Assembly (NCBI RefSeq): GCF_947507565.1
Contig: NC_089175.1
Location: 4,205,733 to 4,269,732 of the forward strand
Direction: 5' to 3'
DNA: 64,000 nt
Source: Oscarella lobularis
Taxonomy: Eukaryota; Porifera; Homoscleromorpha; Homosclerophorida; Oscarellidae
Below are positions 22,453 to 35,028 of the stretch, piece by piece. Every line of letters begins with the position of its first letter. Positions within the stretch are counted from its first letter, which is position 1. The notes under the pieces are model-generated. The model ran no database searches. It was not told the origin of the DNA and was given only the letters and a program-made list of their open reading frames with translations. Position numbers and translations under genes: made by a program.

Positions 22453-25400
22453 ATGCTTCAGCTAGGGATTTGCATTGTGGCAATACTTGGTAGGATTTGG
22501 CGCTCTATTATACCTTATACCTCCCCAAATGCAACGATCTCCGTCTCTCCAATACCTAAACAAATTGGCTTACTGCTGATTCCTTAGATTCCTTAGGAAA
22601 CCTAAAATAAATGCGTGCGTATACGTATGCATGCCAGAGTTGTTTCTATGAGTTCTACTCAGTTTTCCTATTAAGCACCCACGATCCCGGTTTTCTCGGC
22701 GTTGTGTGGGGATTGGCAGGGGTCTGCAAACAGGGGACCGGTCGTTTTTGTTCGAAGAGAAGGGAAAAGGTGCTCTGATCTATGGTTTCACTTTCGAAAA
22801 CGCTCCCACATGGTCAGCTGATGGCCTCTCTCCCTCTTCCCTCCCTTCTTACCTCACCAGTGTCTTAGTCTAACCGAGACTTCTTTAGCACTATTTCCCG
22901 GCGTCAAAGCGAAGATTGCCGCCTACATCAATATTCCCCGGCCTCAGAAGTATCTGGTCCTAGAAAAGACAAGCAAAACCTTTCTGTTTTGCAACGGCAG
23001 CTCCTCAACGAACGGCCTGCGAATCAGTTTGTCGTTGTCCCGAGACCCAGCCAATCATCCAAAAGTTCCCTTTGTTCCCTTGACTCCCGGTGGCAAGAGC
23101 GACGATCACTACTCCGTCAAGTGCACACCGGAAATGCCGCTCGACGGCGGATTTGCGAACGTGAGCAAAGCGTTCTGCGTATTGGGAATCGCCAATGTAG
23201 TCACGGAAGACGCCGGCCAGTACAGTTGTCAAGTCGAAAGCTCAAGCCATTCGATCCAAGCGGCTCGCGCTCAAGTGGGAGTTCACGTTTATCGTGAGAC
23301 TCGACAAAAGAAAATGAAACGTTTGCGGTGATACATGTGTTCTTTTTGCAGAAAAATTTATCATCGATACTGCCGAGTCAAATCCTAAAACGCTTGACGT
23401 CAACGAAACCGATAGCGTCGTATTCAAATGTCGTATTAATCCGCAAAACGACCTCTTAGACTTGATCGTTCAGTGGAGACGTTCAGGTGACGTCATACAG
23501 TCGAAGGACAGCAACGAGCGGAGTATCGTCGGTGAGTTCGACTACACATTGAAGTCGGTGAATCGAAAGGATGCAGGCGTATACCAATGCGTCGTTATAT
23601 CCCAGAACGACGGCGCCGTGATCATCGATTCCGGCACGAACACCACGTTGGACGTTAACTGTAAGTCACAAGCGAATGAGCTAATAGATATTTGAGTTTC
23701 TGTCTTTAAATGCATAGTTGCGCCGATAGTGAACATTTTCTCGAGGCCGTATTTTGCGGAGAATCATTCTGTGTTGATCGACTACCATACAGCCGATTCT
23801 CTCAACTGCACCGCCGAAGGCTATCCGCGTCCCCGCCTGATCGTGTCGCGCAACGGCTATAATCTTCGCGGGAAACAGATCAATAATACGATTACAATCA
23901 AATTTCCTTCAGCCACTGGATATAACGACGGTATGTACTGCTGCAATGCGTCGAACAAACTTGGCAATCGCACTGCGTGTTTGAAAGTCAGAGTCAAAAG
24001 TAATGCCTTTGCTAACGACAAGAGTACTATAAAATCATTTGAGCATTGCTTCGTAGTGCCCCCAAAGATACTCAATCTTACAGTCACAGGCGAAAGGAAC
24101 GGTTTCCTTTCAGCCAACGCGATAGCCACTCTCACGTGCCAGGCGAAGGGGAAACCTCCACCGACCGTCTCATTATATGACCCTCTTGGGCAACGCGTAC
24201 AAGTACGCGACCCTTCTTGTGGAAGACCCGTAGAAGCGGTTGAAACAGGACTCGCCACCACGTTCAAATTCAATACAAGCTTGGTGAAGGAAGGCGTTTA
24301 TACGTGTTTCGCTAATAATTCGGTTGGAAACGTCTCGTCAAAACACACCCTTCGTTTGAGTGGTAAGATGATGACGTGCTTTACAATATTCATCAAACGC
24401 GATCAATTTTCTTACACTAGTTGTGATTGCATTTCACAACGTGACGACACTGATGCATGCAAACGAAAGTGACGGCAATCAACAGTGCCGCCCCGAAGGC
24501 TCTACGCTGTGCTGCTCAGCGACTGCCGGAAATAACTCACTGACCGTTCGAATATTGAATTCCAAAGGAAAGGTCTTGAATTCGGCAACGGGCATAGGAG
24601 AAAAGACCTGCGCAACTGTCACGAAGACTGGAAACTACAGCTGCTTTGCTGGAAATCAATTCAGCAACGCGACAAGGTTTTTAGAGGAACACGTTCGGTA
24701 TTGTTCCCAGGCGGCTATCACCGGCACCGGCATTGGGGTTTTTGCCCTTTTGATTCTTCTTGTGGTAACTTTGGGAGTTATAAGGTAATGCTTCTTGACT
24801 CATGTTTGCGTTGTTCTATTGTTTCTTTTGCATCGGAAGGTGCATCGGAAGATTACGAAGTTCACAAAGGAAAAGTACAGAATCTCAGCCCAGGAACGAA
24901 ACTACGCCCTTGCTTTCATCACTGGATGGTAAGACTGACCACACTCCCTCGGTTCTGTCACAAGCAATTTAATGGCAGGCGATGCCGACGTAGCGTCGTC
25001 CTTGATTATATCGCAAACGGCGGAAGATGATGCAGGTAAAGCAGTTATTCTATAATTTGTTACGAAAAATAATTTTTGAAAAATAGATAGGCAAATTGCG
25101 ATTGTTTCTAACATAATTCAATATAATTGGGATAACGTTTTTCGTATGATCGATCCGCCCTTCCAAGACGGAGAGCGTTTTCTTGACTCCGTCTTGAAAA
25201 AGGCTAAAGAGTCGAGTCACAAGGACTCCTATTGGGCGGAGTATTGCCTACGAGAATGGATCGGTGAAAATACAAACTCGGAACCTAAACCGGAAAGCAG
25301 TTTTCTCCATGCCGTACACAATGCTCTTCTTGACCTTGAAGCGATGGATCTCGCTGAAAAACTCTACAAAGATTTTTCCTTTCTCAAACCCAATCAAAGT

Positions 25401-25500
25401 GAGATTCTCGAGAAATTTTCTTCTGCTAATTAATTGATTAAATCTTAATTGGCATTTAGAAAGGGAGCTGCATTTGTCTGCTTCTTATGAGAGAAAGTAG
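22453..25500 (+). CDS. C2: family-C receptor, 5 Ig domains, TM, death-fold-like tail
   Basis: Exons: 22453-22489 (signal peptide), 22889-23293, 23352-23660, 23718-23999 (GMYCCNASN), 24057-24362, 24421-24784 (TLCCSATAG, then TM), 24840-24928 and 24979-25035 (linker), 25087-25398 (tail domain), 25460-25500 (end). They sum to 2202 nt, 733 residues, fully open. The 50-bp intron at 24929-24978 must be removed here because it contains TAA in frame; this supports the same intron in C1 and C3. The tail has YNWDNVFRMIDPPF, LDSVLKKAKES, SYWAEYCLREW, FLHAVHNALL. Intact paralogue of C1. Confidence 0.83.
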
Positions 25501-26655
25501 ATGTCAAAAGTCTGCACCACCGTTGCTTATTTTTGAGTGTTTCCCCGTCTACAAACCCGTTTTTCCGTCAGATTCATTTCGTCAACATTGTACCAAACTG
25601 ACCAAGGCCAGGAAGGAGCAGCACACAGTAACTCAGGAAGTGACGAAATAAATCAAACTCTTCCCGTAGCTAAGAGAAGATACGGCGTAAAGATTCAGAC
25701 AAAGCCATTCGAAGGTCTGTTTTTTTGTGACATGTCGTTTCATAGTCAATTTATTCCAAACAGATGCTCAATCACTAGCAAGGTTTTTTACTCAAATTTC
25801 AATTTTAGCAACCAATAAATTACAATGACAAGAAAATGTATCATCAGTACCAAGTATCCGGGAGTTCGTCCTGTTTCATTGCCTTCAAAAAAACGTTTCT
25901 TTACGTCAATTCCCCTTCATTTGTGCTTGGATTGTCAACGAAATTCCTTCATTGGTGTCTCTCGTCGAATGAAAGAGCTTGGCGACAGTCTTTTTGGTGA
26001 GAAACGGGCGACGCCGAAAATTGGGGCCGAAAACAGACAAGCAGCCAACAGGGGTCAACAGTTTGCCGCCGCTGTAAAAGGATTGATGCATGTCTGCGCG
26101 GTTTTTCTGTAGTCTGGTGTGCTGTGAGCTTCGCACGCTTCGGTTCGATTTCCACTGGCATGAGCCATAAGATATTCGCTAGTGAGCTGAGAGGTAACGG
26201 TGGCAGACATTTCTCTAACGTTTTTTGCTGCTGCTCGTTCATCTCAGCTAAATTTTAGATGTACTGCATTTCCTATCTACTGTATTTATATTTTTCGTCA
26301 TCCAAATTTGCATTTTCATTTGAGTACAGTACACCTTCCTTGGATTGTTTCTCGATTCGTTTTGAAGAAGCTTGCGCAGCGATGAAGTCTTTAGCTCATC
26401 AGAAAGATACACACATATATAGGAATGCGAGAGAGTATATACAGCACTGGATTTGAGCAAACTCGACGCCAGGCGCTTATCTACACATTTTTTGTTGTTT
26501 TCGTTGTTTGCGTTGTTTACCTACTGTGCACAGTTTACGTTTCGGAATACTTTAGTCAGGTGCTCCTTTGGAAAATGCAGAGCGAAAACCGAGTCACTTG
26601 GCTCAGAGCCAGCAAGATACTCAGACTTCCCGTTCTAGGCTAAAACGCTCGTAAA
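25501..26655. other. Repeated flanking block (copy 2) and D1 5' flank
   Basis: 25501-26120 is the block also seen at 15180-15800. 26140-26655 is almost the same as 53410-53928 upstream of D3, so it is probably the promoter region of the D genes. No gene supported. Confidence 0.45.
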
Positions 26656-28615
26656 ATGATGCAGAAGCGTCTTCTATTGCTGGTAGCAGCGTATTTCGTC
26701 GCATCCGAGGGTAAGCAGTGCATGGCGGCGAATTACAATGCATATGGGTCCGCACAGACGAACCGTGCCATCACCTTGGCTATTACACCCCCTGCAATTT
26801 CTCCCTCTTCGTGCCGAAACACGAATGGCTCGAAGGATCGCTCGTCAGCGGCATTAACTGCACGAGCGCTTGCACGGAAACGGAGCCGCCCGGCGCTCGC
26901 TATACACTCAAGATGCTTTTCCACGACAAGCCAATCAAGCAGAATGACTCGGAGTCTCGATTTGAGCTCGAATGCTTCGAACACTTTCCCATCGACGGGC
27001 CGTGGCTGAGTGCCGCCGTGCGCCCGGCGTGTTTTCTCGTCGTCAAGAACGCGTCGCGCGAAGACGCCGGACTCCTCGCTTGCAATCTTCACCGGGACGA
27101 GACTCACATCGGCGGCAAGCACTGCGACATCAAAATTCTATGTAAGGTGGTAGAAAGGTCTTGCTTCTTTGGATGACGACTTCTTTTTGTGTGTAGCAAA
27201 GCCTCTACCGTCGGATCTGACTCTCATGCAGACGCCTGACGACGGAGCCGTCGTCGACGGGTCGTCGTTCTCAATGACATGCGATGTCAATGCTGGGGTT
27301 CATAAGCCTCCTACAATCCAATGGATGCACAATGAGACGCGAGTCGTCAAAGAGGAAAGGGGTCTCTTATCGACGTACCATGTGCCGTCTTTGAATGAGA
27401 CCAACGGTGGCAGATATGGGTGCTGGGTGAAGAACGAAGAAGGCAGTGCAAGCAAGAATCTGCCAAACCTCTTTGAGGCAGCGGGTATGGTACTATTTGC
27501 ACCCCGCGGTTTTAGCACGCTTGTTCTTCGTTTCTTCTTTCAGTTCGTCCTGAAATTATCGAATTTTCGGCGAAGGGTTACAACGAGACAACCCGCGACG
27601 TCGTCGTCGCGTGGAAAGGTCGCATCGTAGACTTTTTCTGCACAGGAAACGGGAATCCTGTGCCGACCGTAACCGTGACGCACGGGAACGAGTCGTCGTT
27701 GTCGCAACTCGCCGGCGGTGGATCAGCAACAGGTATATTTATTGTGACGAATGCGAGCAGCGTCGACGACGGCACCTACGTGTGCCAGGCTGAGAATAAA
27801 GTTGACTCCGTCTATGCCAATATCACCCTGATTGTTTGCGGTAAATTTTAATTGATCGTTTCTTCATTCTTATCTCTGCGTTTATGTAGAAGCTCCTCCG
27901 AGTATTTCTTCTTTTGACGTTTCTCCCAAGCTCAACTCGACTTCTCAGTGCGTGCCGGTTGACGGAGGTTTCTCTCTGAAGTGCTTTGCACATGGGTTTC
28001 CCAGTCCTTCGATTGAACTCGTCTCCCCAGCGTCCACACGGGGTTTTTGTAGCACACGAAGGCGAAGCTGTTTATAAAATTACGAAGGATAGCCCAAACG
28101 GAACGTACGTTTGCAGAGTGGAAAACGCTTGTGGAAATACATCAAAAGTGTATAATTTATGCACTACTCCGACTACAGGTGAGTACAAATGGTTGTTAGT
28201 GTTGGTCAGCGTTTACCGTTTCTTAGATTTTTCGTCCATCTTCGTCGCTGTTCTTGTTGCAGCGCTTATTATTGTAGTTGCCGTCATACGAAAAGTATCC
28301 ACTCGAAGATTCAAGTAAGAATTTCTTTGTATTGCTGATCTTTCACTCTATGCATTTGTTTACAGCGTGCATTCTTCGAGAAATGATAGCTTGGAAACGC
28401 GTTGTGCTGCTTCAGATAATACTCCTCTTCTTCCTGATCCCAGAAGCAGCTACTATGCGAATGACAGTGATCGAAACAGTACAACAATCATTGATAACCA
28501 GGACACCGAGACGCGGAGCACTCCTCCCATAATTCCTGACGATTATCCGGCCGTTCCTTCTGATGCTCATGATGACCCTCCAAACGGTCAGCAGCTAAGC
28601 GAGTCTCATGTCTAA
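26656..28615 (+). CDS. D1: family-D receptor, 4 Ig domains and TM, one frameshift
   Basis: Exons: 26656-26710 (ATG ATG, signal peptide), 26758-27141 (distal Ig with extra Cys, EDAGLLAC), 27197-27484 (Ig, GGRYGC), 27544-27840 (Ig, DDGTYVC), 27890-28178 (Ig, NGTYVC), 28227-28314 (TM), 28366-28615 (tail, stop TAA). The fourth Ig exon has five T at about 28046-28050 where D3 has four, which shifts the frame and brings TAA soon after; otherwise all exons fit. This could be a real lesion or a homopolymer error. The tail (about 83 residues) is Asp/Pro/Ser/Thr-rich with tyrosines, with no helical death-fold-like domain. Confidence 0.68.
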
Positions 28616-28819
28616 GAGGTCTCTGTTCTCTACTAGCACAAGAGAGATATGTCTCTGAATAACTCTTATTTTACCTATGGAGTATAAATCTTACATCTAC
28701 GGTGCATTATGCCCTGTGATTTAATCATTCAGACTACATTGTATCATATGATTGTATAGATTTTATTTACGTATCTAGCGCCGCGCTACGCCACCGAACA
28801 TGCTTCTATTACATCTATG

Positions 28820-28879
28820 ATGCAAGCAGCTATGGATCTACTTCATTGGTTTCTGACATGCATGACCCTCCTCAGATTT
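28820..28879 (+). pseudogene. Remnant of the D3/E1-type tail end
   Basis: The frame encodes SYGSTSLVSDMHDPPQI followed by TAG, nearly the same as the end of D3 (56437-56487). The CAG tract and Pro-rich part are missing. So D1 once had, or still could alternatively use, the other type of tail. Confidence 0.6.
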
Positions 28880-29112
28880 AGGTCAGTGGTCAACAGCTAT
28901 AATCACACGATGGTACAAGAAAAAAATTATTGTACTGTAGATGTTTTAGTGTCGTCTGCTGTACATTCACATTTGGAGCTGCTTTAAAATTATTCGGAAT
29001 ACATGTTACGATTCTCTATAGAGTGACGTAGTCTATTGGAACGTCATCGTGATCTCATGACATCGCGCCTGGATACATACATGTAAACACGTCACGTGTA
29101 GAGCGAGTCAAA

Positions 29113-29760
29113 ATGGCCGCTCCTGCGAAGCAAGGCCGTAGCGTAACATGTGCCTAAAGTCGCTCAGGCAGGTCTAGCAGTCACCAAAATATTCTTAGAA
29201 AGTGTCTGTTTATCAGGTGAAGGACAAATTTGCCCTGATGTGCATGCAAATCACGGCCGAACAGCTTCTTCGCGAAGCGAAGGAACGCCAGCTCGAAGCC
29301 GTCACGTCAAACCGGCGAGCATCCGAAACGATCGCTGATCTTTGCAAAGAGCCGATAAAACTAGGCTCCAATGCGAAAAATAACCGATCCGGAAGAGCTC
29401 GCGGATTTTCGACTTCGGAAAAAGAAAGGTCTACAGCTCGCGAGGGCGTGGTTTTGAGACGTTACACGTACTGTACTCCTTTAGGGCTACGAGGATAACA
29501 TTCGAAAGAATCGACGGACTACAGATGACGAATTGGATCAAATACGCCAAATGGGAGGAAAGCCAGAACGAATTTCGGGCGCTCGATGAAGATTCGCGCT
29601 GCGTTCCCGTTTGGTTGAGACCGAAATGGAAATGAGGTGGGAAGGGAAACGAAACTGTCATAATTTATGTGTTTGTTGAATGGTAGGCACAAGCAAGTGA
29701 ACCACGCGAGGAATATATTCGATCGATGTGTCACCGTCTTACCGCGAGTCAGTTCTGGTA
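29113..29760 (+). pseudogene. Broken 5' copy of crooked neck (CRNKL1), copy 1
   Basis: Matches the first exons of the copy at 56721: first exon with MAAPAKQGRS start but one extra A (29144-29146 region) giving a stop, then exon at 29217 encoding ITAEQLLREAKERQLEAV, ITDPEELADFRLR, and pieces of the first HAT repeats ([40 protein letters not shown]). Parts are deleted (the RARSIYER segment; ACCA in the VNQFW segment). Only the 5' portion is present, truncated in an intron by a repeat. It keeps one splice acceptor (GGTAG at about 29688-29692) that copy 2 has lost. Confidence 0.75.
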
Positions 29761-29929
29761 AGTAGACGTAGCGTTCGAAACGCGGAGAAACGTTTGAAGG
29801 ATTGCAGCTCCCCCGCTCAGATAATTTGACGAGAGCCAGCGCGTGCGCGGTGCTCCAGTACTCAGTCAACGAGTGCCGGCGCGCGGCGCGCCTGTCCTGA
29901 TCCTCGTTTAGGCGTAGCATAGTCTCTAT

Positions 29930-30676
29930 TTAATCCATTGGCGTAGCGCACGTTTCGCTGTGCCTGTTTATAGAGGCGCCATATATCACCTAGCTTTTGC
30001 TGACCGGGCGCATTGCCGTTTCTTCGTATCCGTTCGCTTTTCGCGTCCAACTAGCGACTGAATGTGTTTAGAATAGACCTTCAATTTACTTCGCGGCTGA
30101 TTTTTTGCCTCTACTTGCTCGTATAGACCATTTTGTCATGCGTCTTACAACTGACGTCATGTGTAGCGTGACTGGGCGTGTTTTGCGTACGTGGAACGCG
30201 TTTTATTTTCGTTTTTTTCGCGTTTCTAGATTGATTTGCGACAAAATTCATTCGCGGTTATGGTCAGAAACGTATTTGCGGCCGATTGAGAGTAGTTTTA
30301 GCTCAATCAGCGCACTTTTTGTGGCGAACAGCTGCAGTGGAAGTGACCCAGGCAGGGTTGTTATATATATACCCAGCGTTTCCATATACCTATCAGTAGC
30401 AGGAGCATGAGCTCTTGGCTAGGATAGAAGGGAGTTGGAAACTCTCCCCAAGGGTTTGACCATCATGGCCCGGTGGTCGGTCATTCTCCTCACCCGACAA
30501 GGGCTCCGGCCTTCCTAGTCCAATAGCTCCGCTGCGCCTGTGAGATACCTCTGGTACCGGATAAACCTCCATAGCACCGTCTTCCGTGTGGTTTGTATCA
30601 AGTGTCGTAACCTTTTTAAATTTTTAAAAATTTGCTACGTGAAGGAGACGCGTTTTTTGACATTTTAACGGTCAGG
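29930..30676 (+). repeat. Dispersed repeat/segmental duplication, copy 1
   Basis: About 745 bp nearly identical to 57590-58356 and present inverted at about 61500-62400. Its 3' part (30419-30600) has a G/C-rich core followed by an AT-rich end (TTTTTAAATTTTTAAAAATTT). The similarity with copy 2 ends sharply at about 30676, where a CTHRC1-like exon begins. No coding capacity seen. Confidence 0.6.
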
Positions 30677-30720
30677 TACAACGAAACGAAGCAAAGCAGA
30701 AGACTGACGGTTGAAAGCAT
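30675..30720 (-). pseudogene. Truncated signal exon of a CTHRC1-like gene (copy c)
   Basis: Reads in reverse from ATG at 30720-30718 as MLSTVSLLLCFVSLYL, the same as copy b, then stops at the duplication junction. The other two exons are absent, so the CRNKL1-bearing segment replaced the rest of the gene. Confidence 0.65.
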
Positions 30721-31441
30721 CGTCGAAACGTTCCTGAGAATGGCTCGATTGTTTGACAATGGAACACTGGTGCTTGGTAGCACGGTTTATGTAGCGGGCG
30801 TCTTTCCGGGTACGCTACTTTTCGAAAGCCCTACAAGCGTCCGGTCTACTTAGCGTTGACGCGTCTTGCAAGCTTGACCGTTCGATTTTAGGGAATCATC
30901 TTTGCTGAAAATGAAATGAAGTTCCGTAGAAGTGACGTGCCTTGCAAGCTTGAACCGACTCATTAGACGGAAGTCTAAATTGCTCAGGTAAATTGTGTGC
31001 TAAAATTTTCATGCTTTGCAAGGTTGAACTATGTGACCCTATTAGCGGAAGCCAATGTACTAAAAATATAAGTGAAGCTCGGAAAGCTCGTCCTATTATG
31101 GCTCGGCCAACGAACGGCGCAGGCGACGAACCGCAGTCGGTGACGGCACGAGTAAAGACGGTTTCCTCAAGTGGTATCACTTTGAGTCGAAGGCTAGTGC
31201 CGGCATTGACGGCGACGCCAACAACAATGGTGCCATCGCTCTAAGCTGCAATCCAGATCGACGAAGTGGAGCTACACACGGTAATGGTACTTTCCAGTTG
31301 TTTTCCTTTTGCTCTCGTGATAATGTTGTCATACTGAAAGGAGTTGGCGAAAGCAGCGCGTGACTTCCGCTTCGTCTCATGGCAACAAACCGGTTTGACG
31401 TCATTTTGCAATCAGTTGCGAGCGAGCGAAGTCACCGCGGA
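30721..31441. other. B2 5' flank
   Basis: Copies of 20645-20985 and of 5690-6040. The Asp/Asn/Gly-rich fragment at 31090-31275 ends at a GT donor. No gene supported. Confidence 0.4.
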
Positions 31442-34079
31442 ATGGTTGAGGCGCGCCGGATGATCTGCTTTCGCCAACTTTGCTCTGCCACTATACTAAT
31501 CGGTGAGTTATCTAAAAAGCTCCGGTTTCCCTCCTCAAACACTCAAGTTCGTGAGTCCCCACACCTCAAAGATTCTCGAGATAGGTTTTCGAGGACGTCG
31601 CAACGTATTCCATGCATTAGATTAGTCGTTTGACCCTTTCGAAATTTTGGTTTGAAGTTTGGTGTGACGTAAAATCGTAGGTAGCCACCAGGGAATTCTC
31701 GGAGAGATCCAGCACTCGTTCCGTTTTAGGTGTGGCGATTTCCTGTAGCGACGCTATACTTCTGAACGCTACCATTGTTTTTCTCGACCTCAAAAGTACT
31801 TGATTCTCGGCGAAACGACAAGCGACGACATTCTTTGTTGCGTGGGGGAGATTCGACGAAATCACTAAATATCAATCTGCTACAAAATGGCATCGATATT
31901 TCTTCCTCCAACGTTGGCCGCTATTCATTTAGTTGCGTACCTGAAGAGGCCGACAGTGCATTCGTGCCTGTCGACAAGGCTTCCTGCGCATTCAGTATCA
32001 AGAGCGTGAAAACTACAGATGTTGGCAGGTACACCTGCCGGGTGCAGTCCTTACAGCAAGGGCAGACAAAGACGAAACAAGCGGAGCTCCGAATATTTGG
32101 TGAGTGTTTTTTCCACGTTGGACGTATTTGTTTGCATCGAGCATTCCGTGTAGATAAATTTATACTGGCTCCTACGAACAATCAGAAAGAAATTACTCTT
32201 AGTACATCTGAGCCCTTCAGCCTGTCCTGTCGGATCAACCAGCAAAAGTATACTGCTGACTTGAACGTGGAGTGGAGACGTTCGGGCTACGCCGTGGGTT
32301 CGCGGAAGGTCAGCAATACTTTGGATAATCCGTTTACCTACGCGGTTTCATCGGCACAACAAAGCAATGCCGGAGTTTACAGATGCGTCATTCGTTCCGT
32401 GAACGACGGCGATGTAGTCATTGATTCTGGCAACAGCACTACTGTGAATATAAAATGTAAGCGAATCTTCGCTTATTTCATTGTGAATTTTTTTTTGCGC
32501 AGTTACTTCATTGCCGTATCTCTCGTCAATCCCATTTACTGCTCCCAATGACAGCGTTGTCACACTGGATTACTATGCCGACGATACCCTAATTTGTGTC
32601 GCTAAAGGATATCCTGTTCCTCGCATTACTTTGACACATAATAACGAGACCGTTCCTTTGAAGCAGAAGACAGATAATACCATTACGCTGAAAATTTCTT
32701 CAGCAACAAAGTGACGCCGGCCGGTATTGTTGCAGCGATTCTAACGGCCACGAGATGTGCTTGACAGTCAATGTCAAAGACGGTAAGTTGCCAGAAGCGC
32801 AATAAAAATGTTTTGAAATCGCAATGCAGTTCCTCTGGAAATACAAAGTTTCGAAACGGTTGCCAAGAAAGATCATTGCTTCGACGACGCAGACATTGAA
32901 TTGTAATGTCTGGCAAAGGGAAAACCCTCGCCCTTGGGTCTCCATACGTGATCCGCGTGGAAAACGCATAGGAGTCTCTGGAACAGAGGGCGCTTGGGTT
33001 TGTCTGAATACGAGTTTGGCTATTGGAGGCGTTTACCATTGTCGTGCGAACAATTCGGTCTGGAGTGAAATGTCAATCACCAACATTCCCACCAATCGTA
33101 AGACTCGCTATAATTTGATAGCCTTATACTGATCAAAAGAACGGTATTTTTATTTTACTAAAGTTACAGTTGACTTCCGTGAGATGACGCATTCGAACGA
33201 GACGTGCTTTCCTGAAGGCTCATCGGTTGCGTTGTGTTGCACGGCGTCAGCGGATGGAGATGGCTTAGTCACCGAAATACTTTCGTCTAAGGGAACTGTT
33301 ATCAACTCCACCATCGGCGTGAAAAACAAGATATGTGCTGTTGTAAGCACTCCGGGCGTCTATACCTGCATTGCAAGCACGCATCACATCTTTTTCGAGC
33401 GAACGCTGACTGTATGCATGTATCCAGACGATGCTTTTGCCACAAGCGTCATTGTGAGTTGCGTCGTAATTGGCGCTCTTTTGCTCGTCCTGCTGTTTGT
33501 GCTTGTGAAATTTAGAAGGAGAAATTTTTTCAGGTTAGTCTCCTATTTGATGGTGTGGCTTCTTAAGACTTAGTAGTTTTTGTTTTCAAAGCTGGCGAAG
33601 AAATTTTTCAATGCGATTCGACGAAAAAAGCCCTTGCTCTCCTCGCCAAAGACACAAGGTATATACATATAATTATTAGTGGTGTGTTGAGAGACATTCT
33701 CTGTATTAACAGATAAGCAAATCGAGATCGTTTCCGACGTCATCACTCCCGTTTGGCCAAACGTTTTTCGTGCGATGGAACCACCCTTGAACGGCAAAAG
33801 CAAATTTGTCGATTCCATTCTAAAGAAAGCCCGAAATTCCAACCGAGACGACGCCTATTGGGCGGCGCACTGTCTGCAAATTTGGAACAATGAAAATCCG
33901 GGCCAGGATTTTCTCATGGCCGTGTACAACGCCGTTGACAACATGGGAAACAGCGAACTTGTCCAAAGACTCTGCAATCTCTTTCCGACTCTTAGCACCG
34001 TGAGTCTTTATTAATTGGTTTGTTGCTTTTTCTTAGTGACTGGCATATATAGGAAGTTTCCGGCGAAGAACGTAATTGA
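31442..34079 (+). pseudogene. B2: decayed family-B receptor
   Basis: All exons of B1 can be located: 31442-31502 (intact signal exon), about 31758-32099 (distal Ig, frameshift in a run of G near 31846), 32154-32456 (open), 32503-32782 (2-bp loss giving TGA at 32712-32714), 32830-33097 (TAA at 32903-32905 where B1 has GAA, plus a frameshift near 32922), 33170-33552 (Ig and TM, open), 33577-33658, 33713-33999 (tail domain, open), 34053-34079. The membrane-proximal and tail exons are nearly identical to B1, while the distal Ig exon is very different. With several lesions it cannot make a full receptor. Confidence 0.75.
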
Positions 34080-34318
34080 TTGTTTCTCCTTTGGTGCGAG
34101 ACGAATGCGAGTAACTACCATTGGCACGACTTTCCTTTGTTGTCCGTCGCCAGCACTGTCTTCATGTCGTTGTGAAATCCTTAGTTCAAATTTGTGCATT
34201 GAGGTGTCAAGCGAACGTGATCTCTCGCGTGCGCCGAGAGACGGGGAGTCCCCAAACTTCGTCAAATCGAGACTCTCTCTGGCGAACTAGATTAAGCTGA
34301 AGCGCTGAAGCGAACAAG
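34080..34318. other. Short flank between B2 and E2
   Basis: Matches 8610-8800 behind B1. No gene. Confidence 0.35.
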
Positions 34319-35028
34319 ATGGACCCAAGAAGCGCGTATTACCGAACTTTACTGACTGCTTTTGCTTTCATCGCAAGCATCCCCCATAAGACTCGAGCAG
34401 GTAAATCGTTTTGCTATTTATTGGGTAAGCGTTGTCCTCTCACAGACAAACAGAATGCCGATGGCGTTTGAGTCCCTTATCGAGATCAAAATACTCGGTG
34501 GCTCCGAGCTCTGTCTTCATTGAAAGCCATGGTGTGTGCGACGACAAAATAAATAAATCGTTGACAAAACAGATCTATTGCCGGTATGTCCCACCACGGA
34601 TTGTAGAGTACTATCCGTGGTCACACCATAGATAGTACTACCGTGTATACTATCTATGGTCACACCATAGATATAAAACGTACTGTACGTTTTACACAGT
34701 GGGGCCTGGCCTCGCATTCCTAACGTGGCCGGGGCAGAGACGTGGGTGACCGTATTTTACTTGTACATATTGGATTCCTAGTTCTTTCTTTGTATTGCTG
34801 TGCTTTTCGCAGTGATTTTCACAAAGCGCGAGCGCAAGCACCCCTTATCAACGTCGCCGCCGTCACCGTCACCAGAATCTGGCGCCGATGCCGAGACCCA
34901 TGTTGTCTCGACCGCAAGAAGAGGAAGAGCGCGATCTTAGGGCGGCCTTTCTGTCAACTGAAAGCGATGGATCTACAGAAACTACTTCATTGATTTCTGA
35001 TATGAGCGATCCTCCTCTGTTTGGTTGA
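34319..35028 (+). pseudogene. E2: internally deleted E-family gene
   Basis: 34319-34400 is an intact signal exon (27 codons, GT donor). About 34446-34535 is the beginning of the distal Ig exon with a frameshift and a stop. 34555-34740 is unrelated AT-rich sequence with hairpins. About 34813-35028 is a cytoplasmic tail: basic start, PPSPSPES, LAPMPRPMLS, then ETTSLISDMSDPPLFG and TGA, related to the ends of E1 and D3 but without a Gln tract. All remaining Ig and TM exons are missing. Confidence 0.6.
34597..34697. repeat. Inverted repeats inside E2
   Basis: ACCATAGATAGTA (about 34626-34638) pairs perfectly with TACTATCTATGGT (about 34649-34661), and AAAACGTACTGTACGTTTT follows at about 34677. 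A CACCATAGATA unit is repeated directly. Palindromic insertion similar in sequence to the ATAGATATATCTAT palindrome near 19395. Confidence 0.5.

Noticed and set aside
26135-26165. tRNA B-box-like GGTTCGATTTCC
   Set aside because: No A box or cloverleaf could be formed around it, and the copy at 53412 has a changed base.
25825-26242. Open frames on both strands in the repeated flanking block
   Set aside because: The copies at 15540, 53100 and 35700 break these frames with indels, so they are not under coding constraint.
30419-30600. tRNA-derived SINE
   Set aside because: The A/B-box resemblance is weak and no target duplications or additional short copies could be confirmed within the window; kept only as a possibility.
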